Below, piece after piece: positions 15,989 through 24,672 of a stretch of DNA of 64,000 bases (position 1 is its first letter; each line of letters opens with the position of its first letter). The position numbers and the translations under genes are program-made. Origin of the DNA: Anaerolineae bacterium. GTDB taxonomy: Bacteria; Chloroflexota; Anaerolineae; Caldilineales; Caldilineaceae. A model generated the notes under the pieces. The model was not told the DNA's origin, made no database searches, and worked only from the letters and a program-made list of their open reading frames with translations. The stretch covers positions 124,001 through 188,000 of the forward strand of contig JAUIHI010000002.1 of NCBI GenBank assembly GCA_030432295.1, written 5' to 3'.

Positions 15989-17722
15989 CTAAAATTTCGG
16001 CTGATGCTCGGCGACCGCGGGGTCTGCACCCAGCAAAAAGCCGAAGTCCATCCCATCCGGGGCCTGTAGAATCGAATCGAGAAAGAGCTTGCCATAGCCC
16101 CGGCTGTAGTGGGGCGCTGGAGGCTGCCATTCGGCCCGACGTCGGTCCAGTTCGTCGTCGCTGACGTGCAGATGCAGGCGACGGTTTGCCAGGTCCAGCT
16201 CAATCTCGTCCCCGTCCCGCACCAGCGCCAGGGGACCTCCGATGGCCGACTCCGGCGCGACGTGGAGGACAATCGTCCCGTAGGCCGTGCCGCTCATGCG
16301 GGCGTCGGAGATGCGCAGCATATCCCGCACCCCCTGCTTGAGCAGTTTGGTGGGGATGGGCAGATTGCCCACCTCCGGCATCCCCGGCCCGCCGATAGGA
16401 CCGGCATTTTGCAGCACCAGCACGTCGTCGGGGGTCACGTCCAGGTCGGGATCGCCGTAACGGGCCTGCAAATCCGGGATGCTGGTGAAGACGACGGCCC
16501 GCCCCCGGTGTTGAAGCAGCCGGGGCGTGGCCGCCGAATGTTTGATGACTGCACCGTCCGGGGCCAGATTGCCCCGCACAATTGACAGCCCGCCCTGACT
16601 GTCCAGGGGATTGTCCAATGTACGGATGACATCCGGGTTGTGGATTTCCGCCTCCGCCACATTCTCGGCCAGCGTGCGCCCGGTGATAGTGAGCGCGTCG
16701 CCGTGGAGCAGTGGCAGCAGTTGCTTCAACACTGCCGGGATGCCCCCCGCGTAGAAAAGGTCCTCCATTTGATATTTGCCGCTAGGCCGCAGGTTAGCAA
16801 TCATCGGCGTGCGGCGACTGATCTCGTCGAAGAGGTCCAGGGGCAAGGGAATGCCCAGGCGACCGGCGAGGGCAGGCAGATGGACAACCGCATTTGTGCT
16901 GCCGCCGATGGCGCAGAGCAGGGTGATGGCGTTTTCCAGGGCTTCCCGTGTCAGAATGCGGGAGGGTCGCAGCCCTTCGGCCACCATCCCCACAATACGC
17001 CGCCCACTTTGCTCGGCCAGACGCATCCGCCGGGAATCGACCGCGGGAATCGCGCCGTTGCCGGGCAGGGCCATGCCCAGGGCTTCGGTCATGGAATTCA
17101 TTGTGGAGGCTGTGCCCATCACCATACAGTGGCCGTGGCTGCGCACCAGATTGTCCTCCACTTCGGCATACTGGCCGTCGGTCAGCTTGCCCGCCCGGAA
17201 TTCGTCGCTGAGCCGCCGACAGTCGGTGCAGGCTCCCAACATTTGCCCCCGCCAGTTGCCGTTGAGCATCGGCCCGCCGGAGACGAGCAGACTGGGCAGG
17301 TCCGCGCTGGCCGCACCCATTAGCGCAGCCGGGGTGGTCTTATCGCAGCCGGTGAGCAGCACAACCCCGTCGATGGGGTTGCCCCGGATCATCTCCTCCG
17401 TGTCCATTGCGGCCAGATTGCGCCAGAGCATCGACGACGGAGTCAGGTAAATCTCACCTAAACTGATCGTCGGAAATTCGAGAGGAAAACCGCCCGCCTG
17501 CCAGACCCCCCGCTTGACCGCTTCGACCAGTTGGGGGAAGTGGGCGTGGCAGTTGTTGAGTTCGCTGAAAGTGTTGCAGATGCCGATGACCGGCTTGCGC
17601 ATATCCTCCTCGTCGAAGCCCATCGACTTCGTGAAGGTGCGGTGGATCAGCCCGGCGGTAAAATTGTCTTGAAAGAAAGTAGTGCTGCGGTTCTTTTCGT
17701 CGCTGCCAGATGCAATAGTCAT
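15989..17722 (-). CDS. IlvD/Edd-family dehydratase, probably sugar-acid type
   Basis: Protein of 577 residues. The family uses an Fe-S cluster to dehydrate 2,3-dihydroxy acids or aldonic acids. Cluster-region cysteines are visible in GICNTFSELNNCH, LLTGCDKTTPA and GACTDCRR. The opening TTFFQDNFTAGLIHRTFTKS and the segment SMLWRNLAAMDTEEMIRGNP fit the aldonate/L-arabinonate dehydratase branch better than classical IlvD. The product is therefore more likely a sugar-acid dehydratase than dihydroxy-acid dehydratase, though either is possible. ATG 17722 is chosen over the longer frame because AGGGA precedes it and the conserved region starts there. A strong promoter lies immediately upstream. No sugar-acid pathway partners are adjacent. 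Confidence 0.85.
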   Translation of the reverse strand: MTIASGSDEKNRSTTFFQDNFTAGLIHRTFTKSMGFDEEDMRKPVIGICNTFSELNNCHAHFPQLVEAVKRGVWQAGGFPLEFPTISLGEIYLTPSSMLWRNLAAMDTEEMIRGNPIDGVVLLTGCDKTTPAALMGAASADLPSLLVSGGPMLNGNWRGQMLGACTDCRRLSDEFRAGKLTDGQYAEVEDNLVRSHGHCMVMGTASTMNSMTEALGMALPGNGAIPAVDSRRMRLAEQSGRRIVGMVAEGLRPSRILTREALENAITLLCAIGGSTNAVVHLPALAGRLGIPLPLDLFDEISRRTPMIANLRPSGKYQMEDLFYAGGIPAVLKQLLPLLHGDALTITGRTLAENVAEAEIHNPDVIRTLDNPLDSQGGLSIVRGNLAPDGAVIKHSAATPRLLQHRGRAVVFTSIPDLQARYGDPDLDVTPDDVLVLQNAGPIGGPGMPEVGNLPIPTKLLKQGVRDMLRISDARMSGTAYGTIVLHVAPESAIGGPLALVRDGDEIELDLANRRLHLHVSDDELDRRRAEWQPPAPHYSRGYGKLFLDSILQAPDGMDFGFLLGADPAVAEHQPKF

Positions 17723-17763
17723 CGCTATGTCCCTGAAAATGGAGGGGGAATGGATACAGCCAA

Positions 17764-17791
17764 AGTATAGCCCATCCCGTGGGGATGTCAA
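17764..17791 (-). promoter_or_regulatory. Promoter of the IlvD/Edd-family gene
   Basis: On the minus strand a perfect TTGACA (17786-17791), a 16-bp spacer and TATACT (17764-17769), about 40 bp before ATG 17722. Confidence 0.8.
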
Positions 17792-17831
17792 CCAAAACGA
17801 GTTGGAAACATCTCGCAGCCAGACAGTTTTG

Positions 17832-17840
17832 TGATACAAT
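17832..17840 (+). promoter_or_regulatory. Extended -10 promoter of the SUMF1-like gene
   Basis: TGATACAAT: TG at 17832-17833 with hexamer TACAAT at 17835-17840. No good -35 is visible, which is usual for extended -10 promoters. It is divergent from the dehydratase promoter and places the start codon downstream, supporting ATG 17894. Confidence 0.5.
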
Positions 17841-17893
17841 CAAAAGCAATCGTGAGTCCATTGATCCATACAGAAGCACAAGACGTATCCCTA

Positions 17894-19312
17894 ATGAGCA
17901 ATGCCCAGGTGGAATGGGAAACTGAAGATGAAGCCTATCGGCCGAGTTCGGCACGCAATGGGCGTAGATCGGCTGGTCCCTTTGACGGGCTGACCGGCGC
18001 AGACCGGGCCGCTTCTGTCCAGCGGCGGCTGAGCCAGGCAGTGGATAGCTGGTGGCAACAGGGCGAGATGCCCCCGATTGGATTGGTGCGGGATGGGCTG
18101 TTGGTCCTGGAGGCCGGCCACAAGCTGGACGAAGCATCCCTGACTTTGCTCCTGCGCAGCACCCTCTATTATGGCAAAGGGATGCGCACAGCCCTGCACC
18201 ATCTGAACAACCCAGAACGGGCTGCGTCTGTGATGCGGGATATGCTGCTGCACCCCACCCAGCCCCTGCCCCCTGCACAAATTGTAGAATTGGCGCGCAA
18301 AGACGACGAAAGCGGCGGGTGGCTGGTTACCCTGAACGACCTGTTGCGGGAAGAGATGGCCCAGCCCCTGGAACCCCGGCGCACCCTCGCCCACGCCAAC
18401 TTGGAATATCTACGCGAAGCTGGCTCAACCGGAGACAAAGTTGCCGGGTGGGTTCCGCTGGCGACCCAGACAGCGCCCGACAGCCGGTCTGCGAAGCGCA
18501 GGGGAAAGCGTAGACGCCGGGCAAAGGTGCCGCCACACTTTTGGCGCAGAGTTGCTACGCCCTTCGGACTGCTGGCGTTGGCCCTGCTCGTCCTATCCCT
18601 GGCCTTTTTCTGGCTCGACCTGCAACAATCCTTCGATCCCAACGGTCAGATGGTGTCAATTCCATCCGGCATCTACCGTATCTCGGACCCTACCCAGGCC
18701 GACACAGACCGGCTGGTGGAGTTGCAGAGCTTCTCGATTGACCGCACGGAAGTGACCAACGCGGCCTATCGCCTCTGCTTCGAGGCCGATGCCTGCACCT
18801 GGCCCACCCGCACTACCAGCGTCACCCGGCCCGACTATTTTCTCAACCCGGCCCTGGACAGCTTCCCGATGATCAATGTGACCCACGCCCAGGCTGCCCT
18901 CTTTTGCCGCTGGGCTGGCAAACGGCTGCCGTTGGAAGAGGAGTGGGAGACCGCCGCCAGTTCAGCCCTGAGCCTGCAACGGGCCTTTCGCTATCCCTGG
19001 GGCGACAACTTTGACAGTGTGCGGGCGAATGGGGCGGACACAGCCATCGGCGACACATTGCCGGTGGGAACCTACAGTCCTGGTGGCGACAGCCCCAGCA
19101 AAGCCGCCGACATGGCGGGCAATGTGGCTGAATGGACGGCCACCCCGGCCAACCCACGCCAGCAGCCAGCCGTGGCCTATGTGGTCAAGGGTGGCTCATT
19201 TCAGGATGACAGCGACAGGCTGGCGACCAACACACGAGTAGCGGTAAACGACGAGGAGAGCCACCCTTGGCTGGGTTTCCGCTGCGCTGTCACCAATCCT
19301 ACGGAGGAGTAA
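17894..19312 (+). CDS. Membrane-anchored SUMF1/FGE-sulfatase-domain protein
   Basis: Protein of 472 residues from ATG 17894. The first 215 or so residues are cytoplasmic in character and end in a very basic stretch (SAKRRGKRRRRAKVPP). One transmembrane helix follows (FGLLALALLVLSLAFFWLDL). The outer part (about 250-470) is a formylglycine-generating-enzyme-like fold: SFSIDRTEVTNAAYRLC, INVTHAQAALFCRWAGKRLP, AADMAGNVAEW, VKGGSF and a final GFRC. These domains bind ligands or sense extracellular signals unless the copper-site cysteines are present, which I could not confirm. The frame can also start at GTG 17831, but the promoter argues against it. The next gene follows after 72 bp and encodes another surface protein. 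Confidence 0.78.
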   Translation: MSNAQVEWETEDEAYRPSSARNGRRSAGPFDGLTGADRAASVQRRLSQAVDSWWQQGEMPPIGLVRDGLLVLEAGHKLDEASLTLLLRSTLYYGKGMRTALHHLNNPERAASVMRDMLLHPTQPLPPAQIVELARKDDESGGWLVTLNDLLREEMAQPLEPRRTLAHANLEYLREAGSTGDKVAGWVPLATQTAPDSRSAKRRGKRRRRAKVPPHFWRRVATPFGLLALALLVLSLAFFWLDLQQSFDPNGQMVSIPSGIYRISDPTQADTDRLVELQSFSIDRTEVTNAAYRLCFEADACTWPTRTTSVTRPDYFLNPALDSFPMINVTHAQAALFCRWAGKRLPLEEEWETAASSALSLQRAFRYPWGDNFDSVRANGADTAIGDTLPVGTYSPGGDSPSKAADMAGNVAEWTATPANPRQQPAVAYVVKGGSFQDDSDRLATNTRVAVNDEESHPWLGFRCAVTNPTEE

Positions 19313-19317
19313 GAGTA

Positions 19318-19380
19318 ATCAGTGACCAGTAATCAGTATTGTCGACGAGACACGCTGGTTGCGGTTTACTGCTCACTGCA
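19318..19380. repeat. Dispersed CAGTGACCAGTAATCAG hairpin
   Basis: CAGTGACCAGTAA near 19,320 is the near-perfect reverse complement of TTACTGCTCACTG near 19,367, forming a hairpin between the SUMF1-like gene and the next gene. It looks like a dispersed non-coding element rather than a terminator, because no T-run follows. Confidence 0.5.
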
Positions 19381-19384
19381 AGCG

Positions 19385-20446
19385 ATGAGACGATTTCAGA
19401 AACAGACTTTCCTATACGCAATTCTCTGCGCGCTTCTTATCGGGCTGCTGCCGGGTACTGCCCTGGCCTCGGAGCCGTGCGAAAAGGACGGACAGATGAT
19501 CGAGCGCTCTGTCTGCGATTTTGACGCGTTCTACGGCAGCCCGCCCCGCCAGATTCCCCAGGGCTGGGAGCCTTTTATTATCTACGGCGACCTGACTTAT
19601 ATGCAGGACGTGGACACCTATTTTGGGCCTCCTTCTCTGCGCATGTGGAGCAACGGGGGAACCTTCAAAGCGGGCATCTTGACCCAAGTGCGGGTGACGC
19701 CGGGCAACGGCTATCGAGCCAGCATCGCCTGGGGTGGCCCGAACGACCCGGACAATTTTGGCCGCCAATTGGGGATCGATCCCACAGGTGGCACAGACCC
19801 CAACAGCCCGTCTGTGATTTGGGGGCCGATGCACTTTGGCCCAGGGCGCTTTCTCAACTATCCGCCGGGGGAAGGGCCAAATATCGACATAAAGGCCAGG
19901 GCTGCCGGCGAGACGATGACCGTCTTCTTTGTGGTGGACCACCCGCGCAGCACCGGCGACAATCTGATTTATGTGGACGCCATCGCTCTCTATCCCGACG
20001 AGAGCGCACCGGGTGTGCCCACGCCTGTGCCCACAGAGATTCCTGCGGCAGCGCCGGTTGCCGAAGCCGCTTCTGTCCAGCAGCCGGTTGTCGTCCAGCC
20101 CACAGCGACACCTCTGCCCACGGCCACGCCGACAGAGACGCCCATTCCTACGGCAACGCCTACGCCGACGGATACGCCCACGGCTACCCCGTCGCCCACG
20201 CCGACGATTACCCCCACCTGGACGCCCTGGCCCACAGCCACCCCGGAGAGCGGGGCAGGCAATGGCGATCAGACGGCTTCTTCAGGCGGCACGATGAATG
20301 GGCTGAGTGGGTTGGTATCGGTGGGCGAAGAAGTCGGTCGTCAGGGGTTGTTGCTGTTCGGGTTTGGTGGGTTGGGAACGGCTCTCCTGCTGGGAGCGAT
20401 GCTGCTCTGGCTGCGACGCGAAAACGGAAAAGCGGTAGAGCGATAA
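19385..20446 (+). CDS. Secreted Thr/Pro-stalk surface protein with C-terminal membrane anchor
   Basis: Protein of 353 residues from ATG 19385. A signal peptide (LYAILCALLIGLLPGTALAS, about 9-28) leads into a 190-residue extracellular domain of unknown family with GWEPFIIYGDL and MWSNGGTFKAGI. The last 40% holds a low-complexity PTATPTPTDTP-type stalk (about 215-295), and a single transmembrane helix near the end (about 325-345) is followed by a basic tail. This is the layout of a membrane-tethered surface protein. The upstream Met of the longer frame lies within a dispersed repeat, so the Met before the signal peptide is preferred. It probably shares a transcript with the SUMF1-like gene. No function is recognised. 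Confidence 0.75.
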   Translation: MRRFQKQTFLYAILCALLIGLLPGTALASEPCEKDGQMIERSVCDFDAFYGSPPRQIPQGWEPFIIYGDLTYMQDVDTYFGPPSLRMWSNGGTFKAGILTQVRVTPGNGYRASIAWGGPNDPDNFGRQLGIDPTGGTDPNSPSVIWGPMHFGPGRFLNYPPGEGPNIDIKARAAGETMTVFFVVDHPRSTGDNLIYVDAIALYPDESAPGVPTPVPTEIPAAAPVAEAASVQQPVVVQPTATPLPTATPTETPIPTATPTPTDTPTATPSPTPTITPTWTPWPTATPESGAGNGDQTASSGGTMNGLSGLVSVGEEVGRQGLLLFGFGGLGTALLLGAMLLWLRRENGKAVER

Positions 20447-20503
20447 AACGGACGGGGGTCGCCCGCACGCTTCATCGCTCTACCGATTGAATGCTTCAAC
20501 GCT

Positions 20504-21397
20504 TTACCGCTCGCCCACTGTTACAGAAAGCTCGGTCAGCGCGCCGCCCCGCACAATCTGGGCGCTGACGGTCTGCCCCACCTGGCTGCCCTGCAAGAGC
20601 AGTGTCAGGTCTTCGGGACGTTCCACCGCTTCCCCATCCAGTGCCACCAGAATATCACCCACCAGCAGGCCAGCCGCGGCAGCCGGGCTGTCGGCTTCGA
20701 TGGAATTGAGCAGCACGCCCGTCGCCCGCTCCAGGGATTCGGCCACGGCTGTGGGCAGTTTGGCGGGCTGCGCGCCTACGCCCAAATAGCCCCGGCGCAT
20801 CCGCCCGTGGGTCAGCAGCGTCTCCACCACCGGCTTGGCCGTTGCCGCCGAGAGGGCAATGCCCCCTTCACGGGTCAGGGCAGAGGTCGCCAGCCCGATG
20901 ACTTTGCCATCGCCGTCGATCAGCGGGCCGCCGGAAAAGCCGGGATACATCACCAAATCCGGGCGGATGTAGTGGCTGACTTTGCCGCCCCCCATCGAAC
21001 GCCAGGCCCCGCCCAGGCTGCTGAGCACCCCCAGAGACGCCTGCACATTCTGTCCGGGTCGCCCCAGAGCCAATACCAATTCTCCCACCCCCAGACTCTC
21101 TTCATCCCGCCATTCCGCCGCTGACAGGCCGGTGGCTTCTATCCGCAAGAGGGCCAGGTCGGTGGACGGGTCCCGCCCGACAAGCGTTGCGGGCAACACT
21201 CGGCCATCGGCCAGCCCGACGCTGATACTGTCGTCCCGGCGCACCGCGTGGTGGGCGGTGAGGATCAGCCCATCCGCGGACCAGACGATACCGCTGGCCG
21301 GATGGCGGCGGCGGGCATCCACCCGTACGACACTCTGGCTGGCCTGGGCTACGACTGCGGCTGCACTTTTAGAAATTGTGGCAAAATCAGTTGACAT
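20504..21397 (-). CDS. HtrA/DegP-like serine protease with PDZ domain
   Basis: Protein of 297 residues. A trypsin-like domain (about 15-195) shows the His of LTAHHAV, the Asp of STDLALLRI and the Ser of YPGFSGGPLID, so the triad appears complete. One PDZ domain follows (about 205-295; GYLGVGAQ, AAAAGLLVGDILVALDG). HtrA proteins degrade or chaperone misfolded proteins, normally outside the cytoplasm. This one lacks any signal peptide or N-terminal transmembrane helix when started at ATG 21397, which has AGGAGA at good spacing. It may act in the cytoplasm, or it may be a shortened relative. The more upstream Met of the frame is unlikely because it lacks a ribosome-binding site. Confidence 0.87.
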   Translation of the reverse strand: MSTDFATISKSAAAVVAQASQSVVRVDARRRHPASGIVWSADGLILTAHHAVRRDDSISVGLADGRVLPATLVGRDPSTDLALLRIEATGLSAAEWRDEESLGVGELVLALGRPGQNVQASLGVLSSLGGAWRSMGGGKVSHYIRPDLVMYPGFSGGPLIDGDGKVIGLATSALTREGGIALSAATAKPVVETLLTHGRMRRGYLGVGAQPAKLPTAVAESLERATGVLLNSIEADSPAAAAGLLVGDILVALDGEAVERPEDLTLLLQGSQVGQTVSAQIVRGGALTELSVTVGER

Positions 21398-21536
21398 AGA
21401 AATTTCTCCTGTGTTTGTAGACCGGTTGCCCAGCCCACTGAATTGTTCGATATACACAGGATAGACGAAAGAATTGCGCGGCACATCACCGGATCGGGTG
21501 GGGACAACCCATCAATTTGGGTGGGGAAGAACAAAA

Positions 21537-21601
21537 GATATTGGGTATTGGATATTTCGTTGGGATCTCCAACCGGTGCCACTGCCAAATATCCAATACC
21601 C
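21537..21601. repeat. Dispersed ATTGGGTATTGGATATT hairpin
   Basis: Perfect 15-bp inverted repeat GGGTATTGGATATTT (21543-21557) / AAATATCCAATACCC (21587-21601) with an inner GTTGG/CCAAC hairpin. Bases 21537-21556 are identical to the reverse complement of 23982-24001 inside hisC, which shows that the element is dispersed. Confidence 0.8.
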
Positions 21602-21627
21602 ACTATCTGCTGCCCACTATCCGCCAT

Positions 21628-22275
21628 CTACAGAATTAACAGCCCCAATCGCGTCGCCCGCACCACCGCGTCTGTACGGCTCTGCGCGTCCAGTTTGCCC
21701 AGGAGGGATTGGACGTGAAATTTGACAGTATTTTCGCTGATGGCGAGTTGGCGGGCGATGGCCCGATTGGTCAGGCCGTCGGCCAGGAGGGCCAGGACAT
21801 CTTCTTCACGGGGGGTGAGGGGTTCGAGAAGCTCGGCGGGTGTGGCGTCTGGCGGCGTGGCAAGCAGGTCCCGCTGGCCGGGGTCCACCACCAGCAGCCC
21901 GGCGGCAATGGCGTTGAGCGCGGCAGCCAGCCGTTCCCCATCCACCTGCCGGGGCAACAGACCAGAGACGCCCGCAGCCCAGACCTGGCCAGCCTCTTCC
22001 CCATCGGGCAACAGAGCCAGCACAGGCAGGCGGGCAGAAAAATCGATCAGCCGTTCCAGCAATCGGCTGTTCTCTGCTTCGCCGAAATCCCAGCCCAAAT
22101 CCCACAGGAGCGCGTCGGGCGCGTGCTCCTGCACAAGCGCGTCCAGTTGGGGGCCGCAATCGCTCTGACCAGCAATAGACAGACCCGGCTGCCCAGCCAA
22201 CAGCGCGGCCAATCCAGCCCGGGCCAGCAGGTCATCGGCGACGATTAGCAGAGAGATTTCGGATGGTTGGCGCAT
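21628..22275 (-). CDS. NarL/LuxR-family response regulator
   Basis: Protein of 215 residues. The N-terminal receiver-like domain (about 1-130) has the acidic pair VADD near residue 13 and a candidate phosphoacceptor Asp in ALLWDLGW. The C-terminal LuxR helix-turn-helix (about 150-215) is typical: LTPREEDVLALLADGLTNRA, then IARQLAISENTVKFHVQSLL. It should bind DNA as a dimer after phosphorylation. The receiver is somewhat divergent (the usual Lys near its end is not obvious), so regulation may be atypical. No histidine kinase is adjacent, so the partner is unknown. The ribosome-binding site is weak. Confidence 0.85.
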   Translation of the reverse strand: MRQPSEISLLIVADDLLARAGLAALLAGQPGLSIAGQSDCGPQLDALVQEHAPDALLWDLGWDFGEAENSRLLERLIDFSARLPVLALLPDGEEAGQVWAAGVSGLLPRQVDGERLAAALNAIAAGLLVVDPGQRDLLATPPDATPAELLEPLTPREEDVLALLADGLTNRAIARQLAISENTVKFHVQSLLGKLDAQSRTDAVVRATRLGLLIL

Positions 22276-22330
22276 AGCTGTAGGCTATCACCGGTGGGGT
22301 GGGAAGTCTGTGAGGGGTGTACCGGTTGGG

Positions 22331-22386
22331 CAGGCCGACGGCAGACCGCGAAACAGAGCCTTCCGGCGGTCGGCGGTTCGCGGTCA
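22331..22386. repeat. REP-like GACCGCGAA hairpin
   Basis: GACCGCGAA (22344-22352) and TTCGCGGTC (22377-22385) form an inverted repeat flanked by GCCGAC/GTCGGC words, just after the methyltransferase stop codon. It is related in style to the hairpin at 12,431. Confidence 0.55.
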
Positions 22387-22387
22387 G

Positions 22388-23209
22388 CTATCTCTCCACC
22401 ACAAAACAGCCCACAGCCTTCGACATCCGCAAGACCCCTTCGGCGTCGATGATGGCCTGGACCTTGCGTTGGACAATTGCGGCGAGCGCGGGCCGGTGGC
22501 TGCCGTCGGCGGAGCCGTCCATCAGCGCGTCGATGCGCATAGACGCGTAGTAGGCCAGGAATGCCTCGGCAGAAGGGAAGAGGAAGGCATCCTCACGGAT
22601 CACCAGTTGGGCGTCGGGGAAGACCGAACGGACCAGCGGCTCACCGCTCTCCACAGTAAAATCAGCGATGGGCGAACGGCTGTCCGCGTGCAAACCCAAT
22701 TCTTCAGCGGCTTCGGCGTGGAGTTGGGTCATGCGTGCGCCGTTGTCCGCGCTGTTGGTGCTGATGAGCAGCCGTCCACCCGACTTCACCAACCGGCCCA
22801 TCTCCCGCAGTGCGGCGATTTTGTCCGGCACGTGATAGAGCATGTGGTTCGCCATCAGCCGGTCGCAGCAGCCGTCGGCCAGGGGCAGTTTTTCGGCGCT
22901 GGCTTGCACAGCGGACACCGGCAACCCATCCCGCCGGGCGTTGGCGCTGGCTTCGGCCAGCATTCCCAAGGACGCATCGACGGCCGCAATCTGCGCACCC
23001 CGTCGGGCCAGGAAGGGGTGATAGATGCCGTGGCCGGAACCCACATCAGCGATGCGTTCGCCGGATTGGGGGTCGAGCAGGTCCAGCACCCATTCCATAA
23101 AATTGTCTTTGCGCTCGCTGTAGAGCCGGTGGGCGTCCTGGCGGATGCGCAGCTTTTCGCTGTCGGCGTATTGATAGTCGAGGTAGGCGTTGTCGGTGAC
23201 GAGTGGCAT
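22388..23209 (-). CDS. Class I SAM-dependent methyltransferase
   Basis: Protein of 273 residues from ATG 23209. The methyltransferase core is clear: motif I IADVGSGHGIYHPFLA (about 51-66), the acidic residue after strand 2 in AAVDAS, then ASAEKLPLADGCCDRLMANH (a UbiE/Methyltransf_11-like motif II) and LKSGGRLLIS-type motif III (LVKSGGRLLIST). The substrate is unknown; the fold is typical of small-molecule methyltransferases. The frame is open 16 codons further upstream into a TTGGTTGATTGG-type intergenic repeat, so the internal Met is preferred. It is followed by a REP-like hairpin and preceded by the hisC stop about 100 bp away. Confidence 0.83.
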   Translation of the reverse strand: MPLVTDNAYLDYQYADSEKLRIRQDAHRLYSERKDNFMEWVLDLLDPQSGERIADVGSGHGIYHPFLARRGAQIAAVDASLGMLAEASANARRDGLPVSAVQASAEKLPLADGCCDRLMANHMLYHVPDKIAALREMGRLVKSGGRLLISTNSADNGARMTQLHAEAAEELGLHADSRSPIADFTVESGEPLVRSVFPDAQLVIREDAFLFPSAEAFLAYYASMRIDALMDGSADGSHRPALAAIVQRKVQAIIDAEGVLRMSKAVGCFVVER

Positions 23210-23316
23210 GGGATTGGGTAATTGGATAACTGGTTGATTGGACGACTGGTAGCGCAAGACTGACGGCCAGTGAAGGACGACAAAGGTAAGTACTCTCTAT
23301 TACGAAGTGTGCGTTC

Positions 23317-24465
23317 TTAGGATGCCAGACTGCCTAACGCTTCCAGCAGCCGATCAGTCTGTTCCGGGCGGCCTACAGAGATGCGGATGCAGTTGTCCAG
23401 GCCCGGTTTGTTGTAGTAACGGACGAGAATGCCCTGGCGTTCCAGCGCCTGCTTTAATTCGCCTGCGTCCCGGCCTTCCACCCGGCAGAGGACAAAGTTG
23501 GCTTCAGACGGATGGGGGCGCAGATAGGGAATGGCCGAGAGTGCGGCGTAGAGCCGGTCCCGCTCGGACTTGAGTTTTTCCACGACGGCGATTATCTGGT
23601 CCGTGTGGCGCAGACTGGCGAGACCGGCCACGGATGCGGCCACATTCACGTTGTAGGGCTGTTTGAACTTCCAGAGATAGGGCATCAGCCAGGCGGGGAA
23701 GATGCCGTAGCCCAGACGCAGACCGGCAATCCCCGCGGCTTTGCTGAAGGTGCGCAGGACAATCAGATTGTCGTGTGCCAGCACCCAATCGGCCCGGCTG
23801 GGCTGGTTGGCAAACTCCACATAGGCTTCGTCCAGCACAACCACCAGCGGCAGGGCCAGCAACCGGCGCAGATCCTCGTCCCCCAGCCACGTGCCGGAGG
23901 GGTTGTTGGGGGAGGTGAGGAAAAGGATTTTGGGGATTGGGGATTGGGGATTGGAGATTGGGGCGTCAGTAACTCTCGCCGAATATCCAATACCCAATAT
24001 CTTTTCGATACCAGCCACATCGACACTGTAGTCTTCCCGCCGCCACACATCGATGACCTGTCCGCCCTGCAATTTGGCGTCAAAACTGTACATCCCGAAG
24101 GTGGGCGGGGTGTTGATGATGGCGTCGCCGGGTGACAGGAAGAGGCGGCAGATGTAGTCGAGCAGTTCGTCCGCGCCTTGGCCGGGCAGAATGTGCTCGG
24201 CGGGCACACCGACAAAACCACTCAGGGCCTCGCGCAGTTCGCTCTGCTGTGGGTCCGGGTAGATGTGATAGTAGGGATATTCGGCCAGGGCTTCGGCCAC
24301 CGCGGGCAGAGGGCCGTAGGGATTCTCGTTGGCATCCAGCTTGACAATCTGGCTGGCAGGAATGCCCAACCGTCTGCTCAGCACCTCGAAGGGCTGGATG
24401 GGCGTATACTCTTCCAGGCCGGAGAGGTGGAGGTTCAATAGGGATTGAGGGACAAAGCTGGTCAT
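23317..24465 (-). CDS. hisC: Histidinol-phosphate aminotransferase
   Basis: Protein of 382 residues, a PLP-dependent class I/II aminotransferase. It converts imidazole-acetol phosphate and glutamate to histidinol phosphate in histidine synthesis. Key segments are [10 protein letters not shown] (43-52), the [10 protein letters not shown] substrate/PLP region, [11 protein letters not shown] (182-192), LDEAYVEF and the PLP lysine Lys242 in [16 protein letters not shown]. Residues about 156-178 ([20 protein letters not shown]) are an insertion absent from ordinary HisC; the DNA there is a dispersed repeat. The frame is intact across it. A promoter with TTGCAT-17-TAGAGT lies upstream. hisD and a HisC paralogue lie nearby but in separate units. 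Confidence 0.92.
   Translation of the reverse strand: MTSFVPQSLLNLHLSGLEEYTPIQPFEVLSRRLGIPASQIVKLDANENPYGPLPAVAEALAEYPYYHIYPDPQQSELREALSGFVGVPAEHILPGQGADELLDYICRLFLSPGDAIINTPPTFGMYSFDAKLQGGQVIDVWRREDYSVDVAGIEKILGIGYSARVTDAPISNPQSPIPKILFLTSPNNPSGTWLGDEDLRRLLALPLVVVLDEAYVEFANQPSRADWVLAHDNLIVLRTFSKAAGIAGLRLGYGIFPAWLMPYLWKFKQPYNVNVAASVAGLASLRHTDQIIAVVEKLKSERDRLYAALSAIPYLRPHPSEANFVLCRVEGRDAGELKQALERQGILVRYYNKPGLDNCIRISVGRPEQTDRLLEALGSLAS
23930..24001. repeat. Dispersed GATTGGGG / ATATCCAATACCC element inside hisC
   Basis: GGGGATT is repeated several times (about 23,932-23,962) and is followed by AATATCCAATACCCAATATC (23982-24001), a 20-bp exact reverse-complement match to the intergenic hairpin at 21,537-21,556. 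It is translated in frame as part of HisC. Confidence 0.8.
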
Positions 24466-24512
24466 TCGGCTCTCTGCTCGACAAGAAGGAAGTGGTTTTC
24501 AGGACATTTCTG

Positions 24513-24541
24513 ACTCTATCCCAGCTTTCCAGAGAATGCAA
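24513..24541 (-). promoter_or_regulatory. Promoter of hisC
   Basis: On the minus strand TTGCAT (24536-24541), a 17-bp spacer and TAGAGT (24513-24518), about 45 bp from ATG 24465. It overlaps the divergent promoter of the SWIM gene, so the two may compete. Confidence 0.5.
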
Positions 24542-24555
24542 AATTGCACTACAAT
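24527..24555 (+). promoter_or_regulatory. Promoter of the SWIM zinc-finger gene
   Basis: TTCCAG (24527-24532, weak -35), a 17-bp spacer and TACAAT (24550-24555), about 118 bp before ATG 24673. Confidence 0.4.
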
Positions 24556-24672
24556 TGTACAGGACGATTGCCACTTTCAGACGGGGGCCGCAGGCAAATG
24601 TCCCTACAACTTCGAATGTCTACACGAAGAAGAAATCCAGCATCGGTGTAATGCATCCAAATGGAGGCTACG

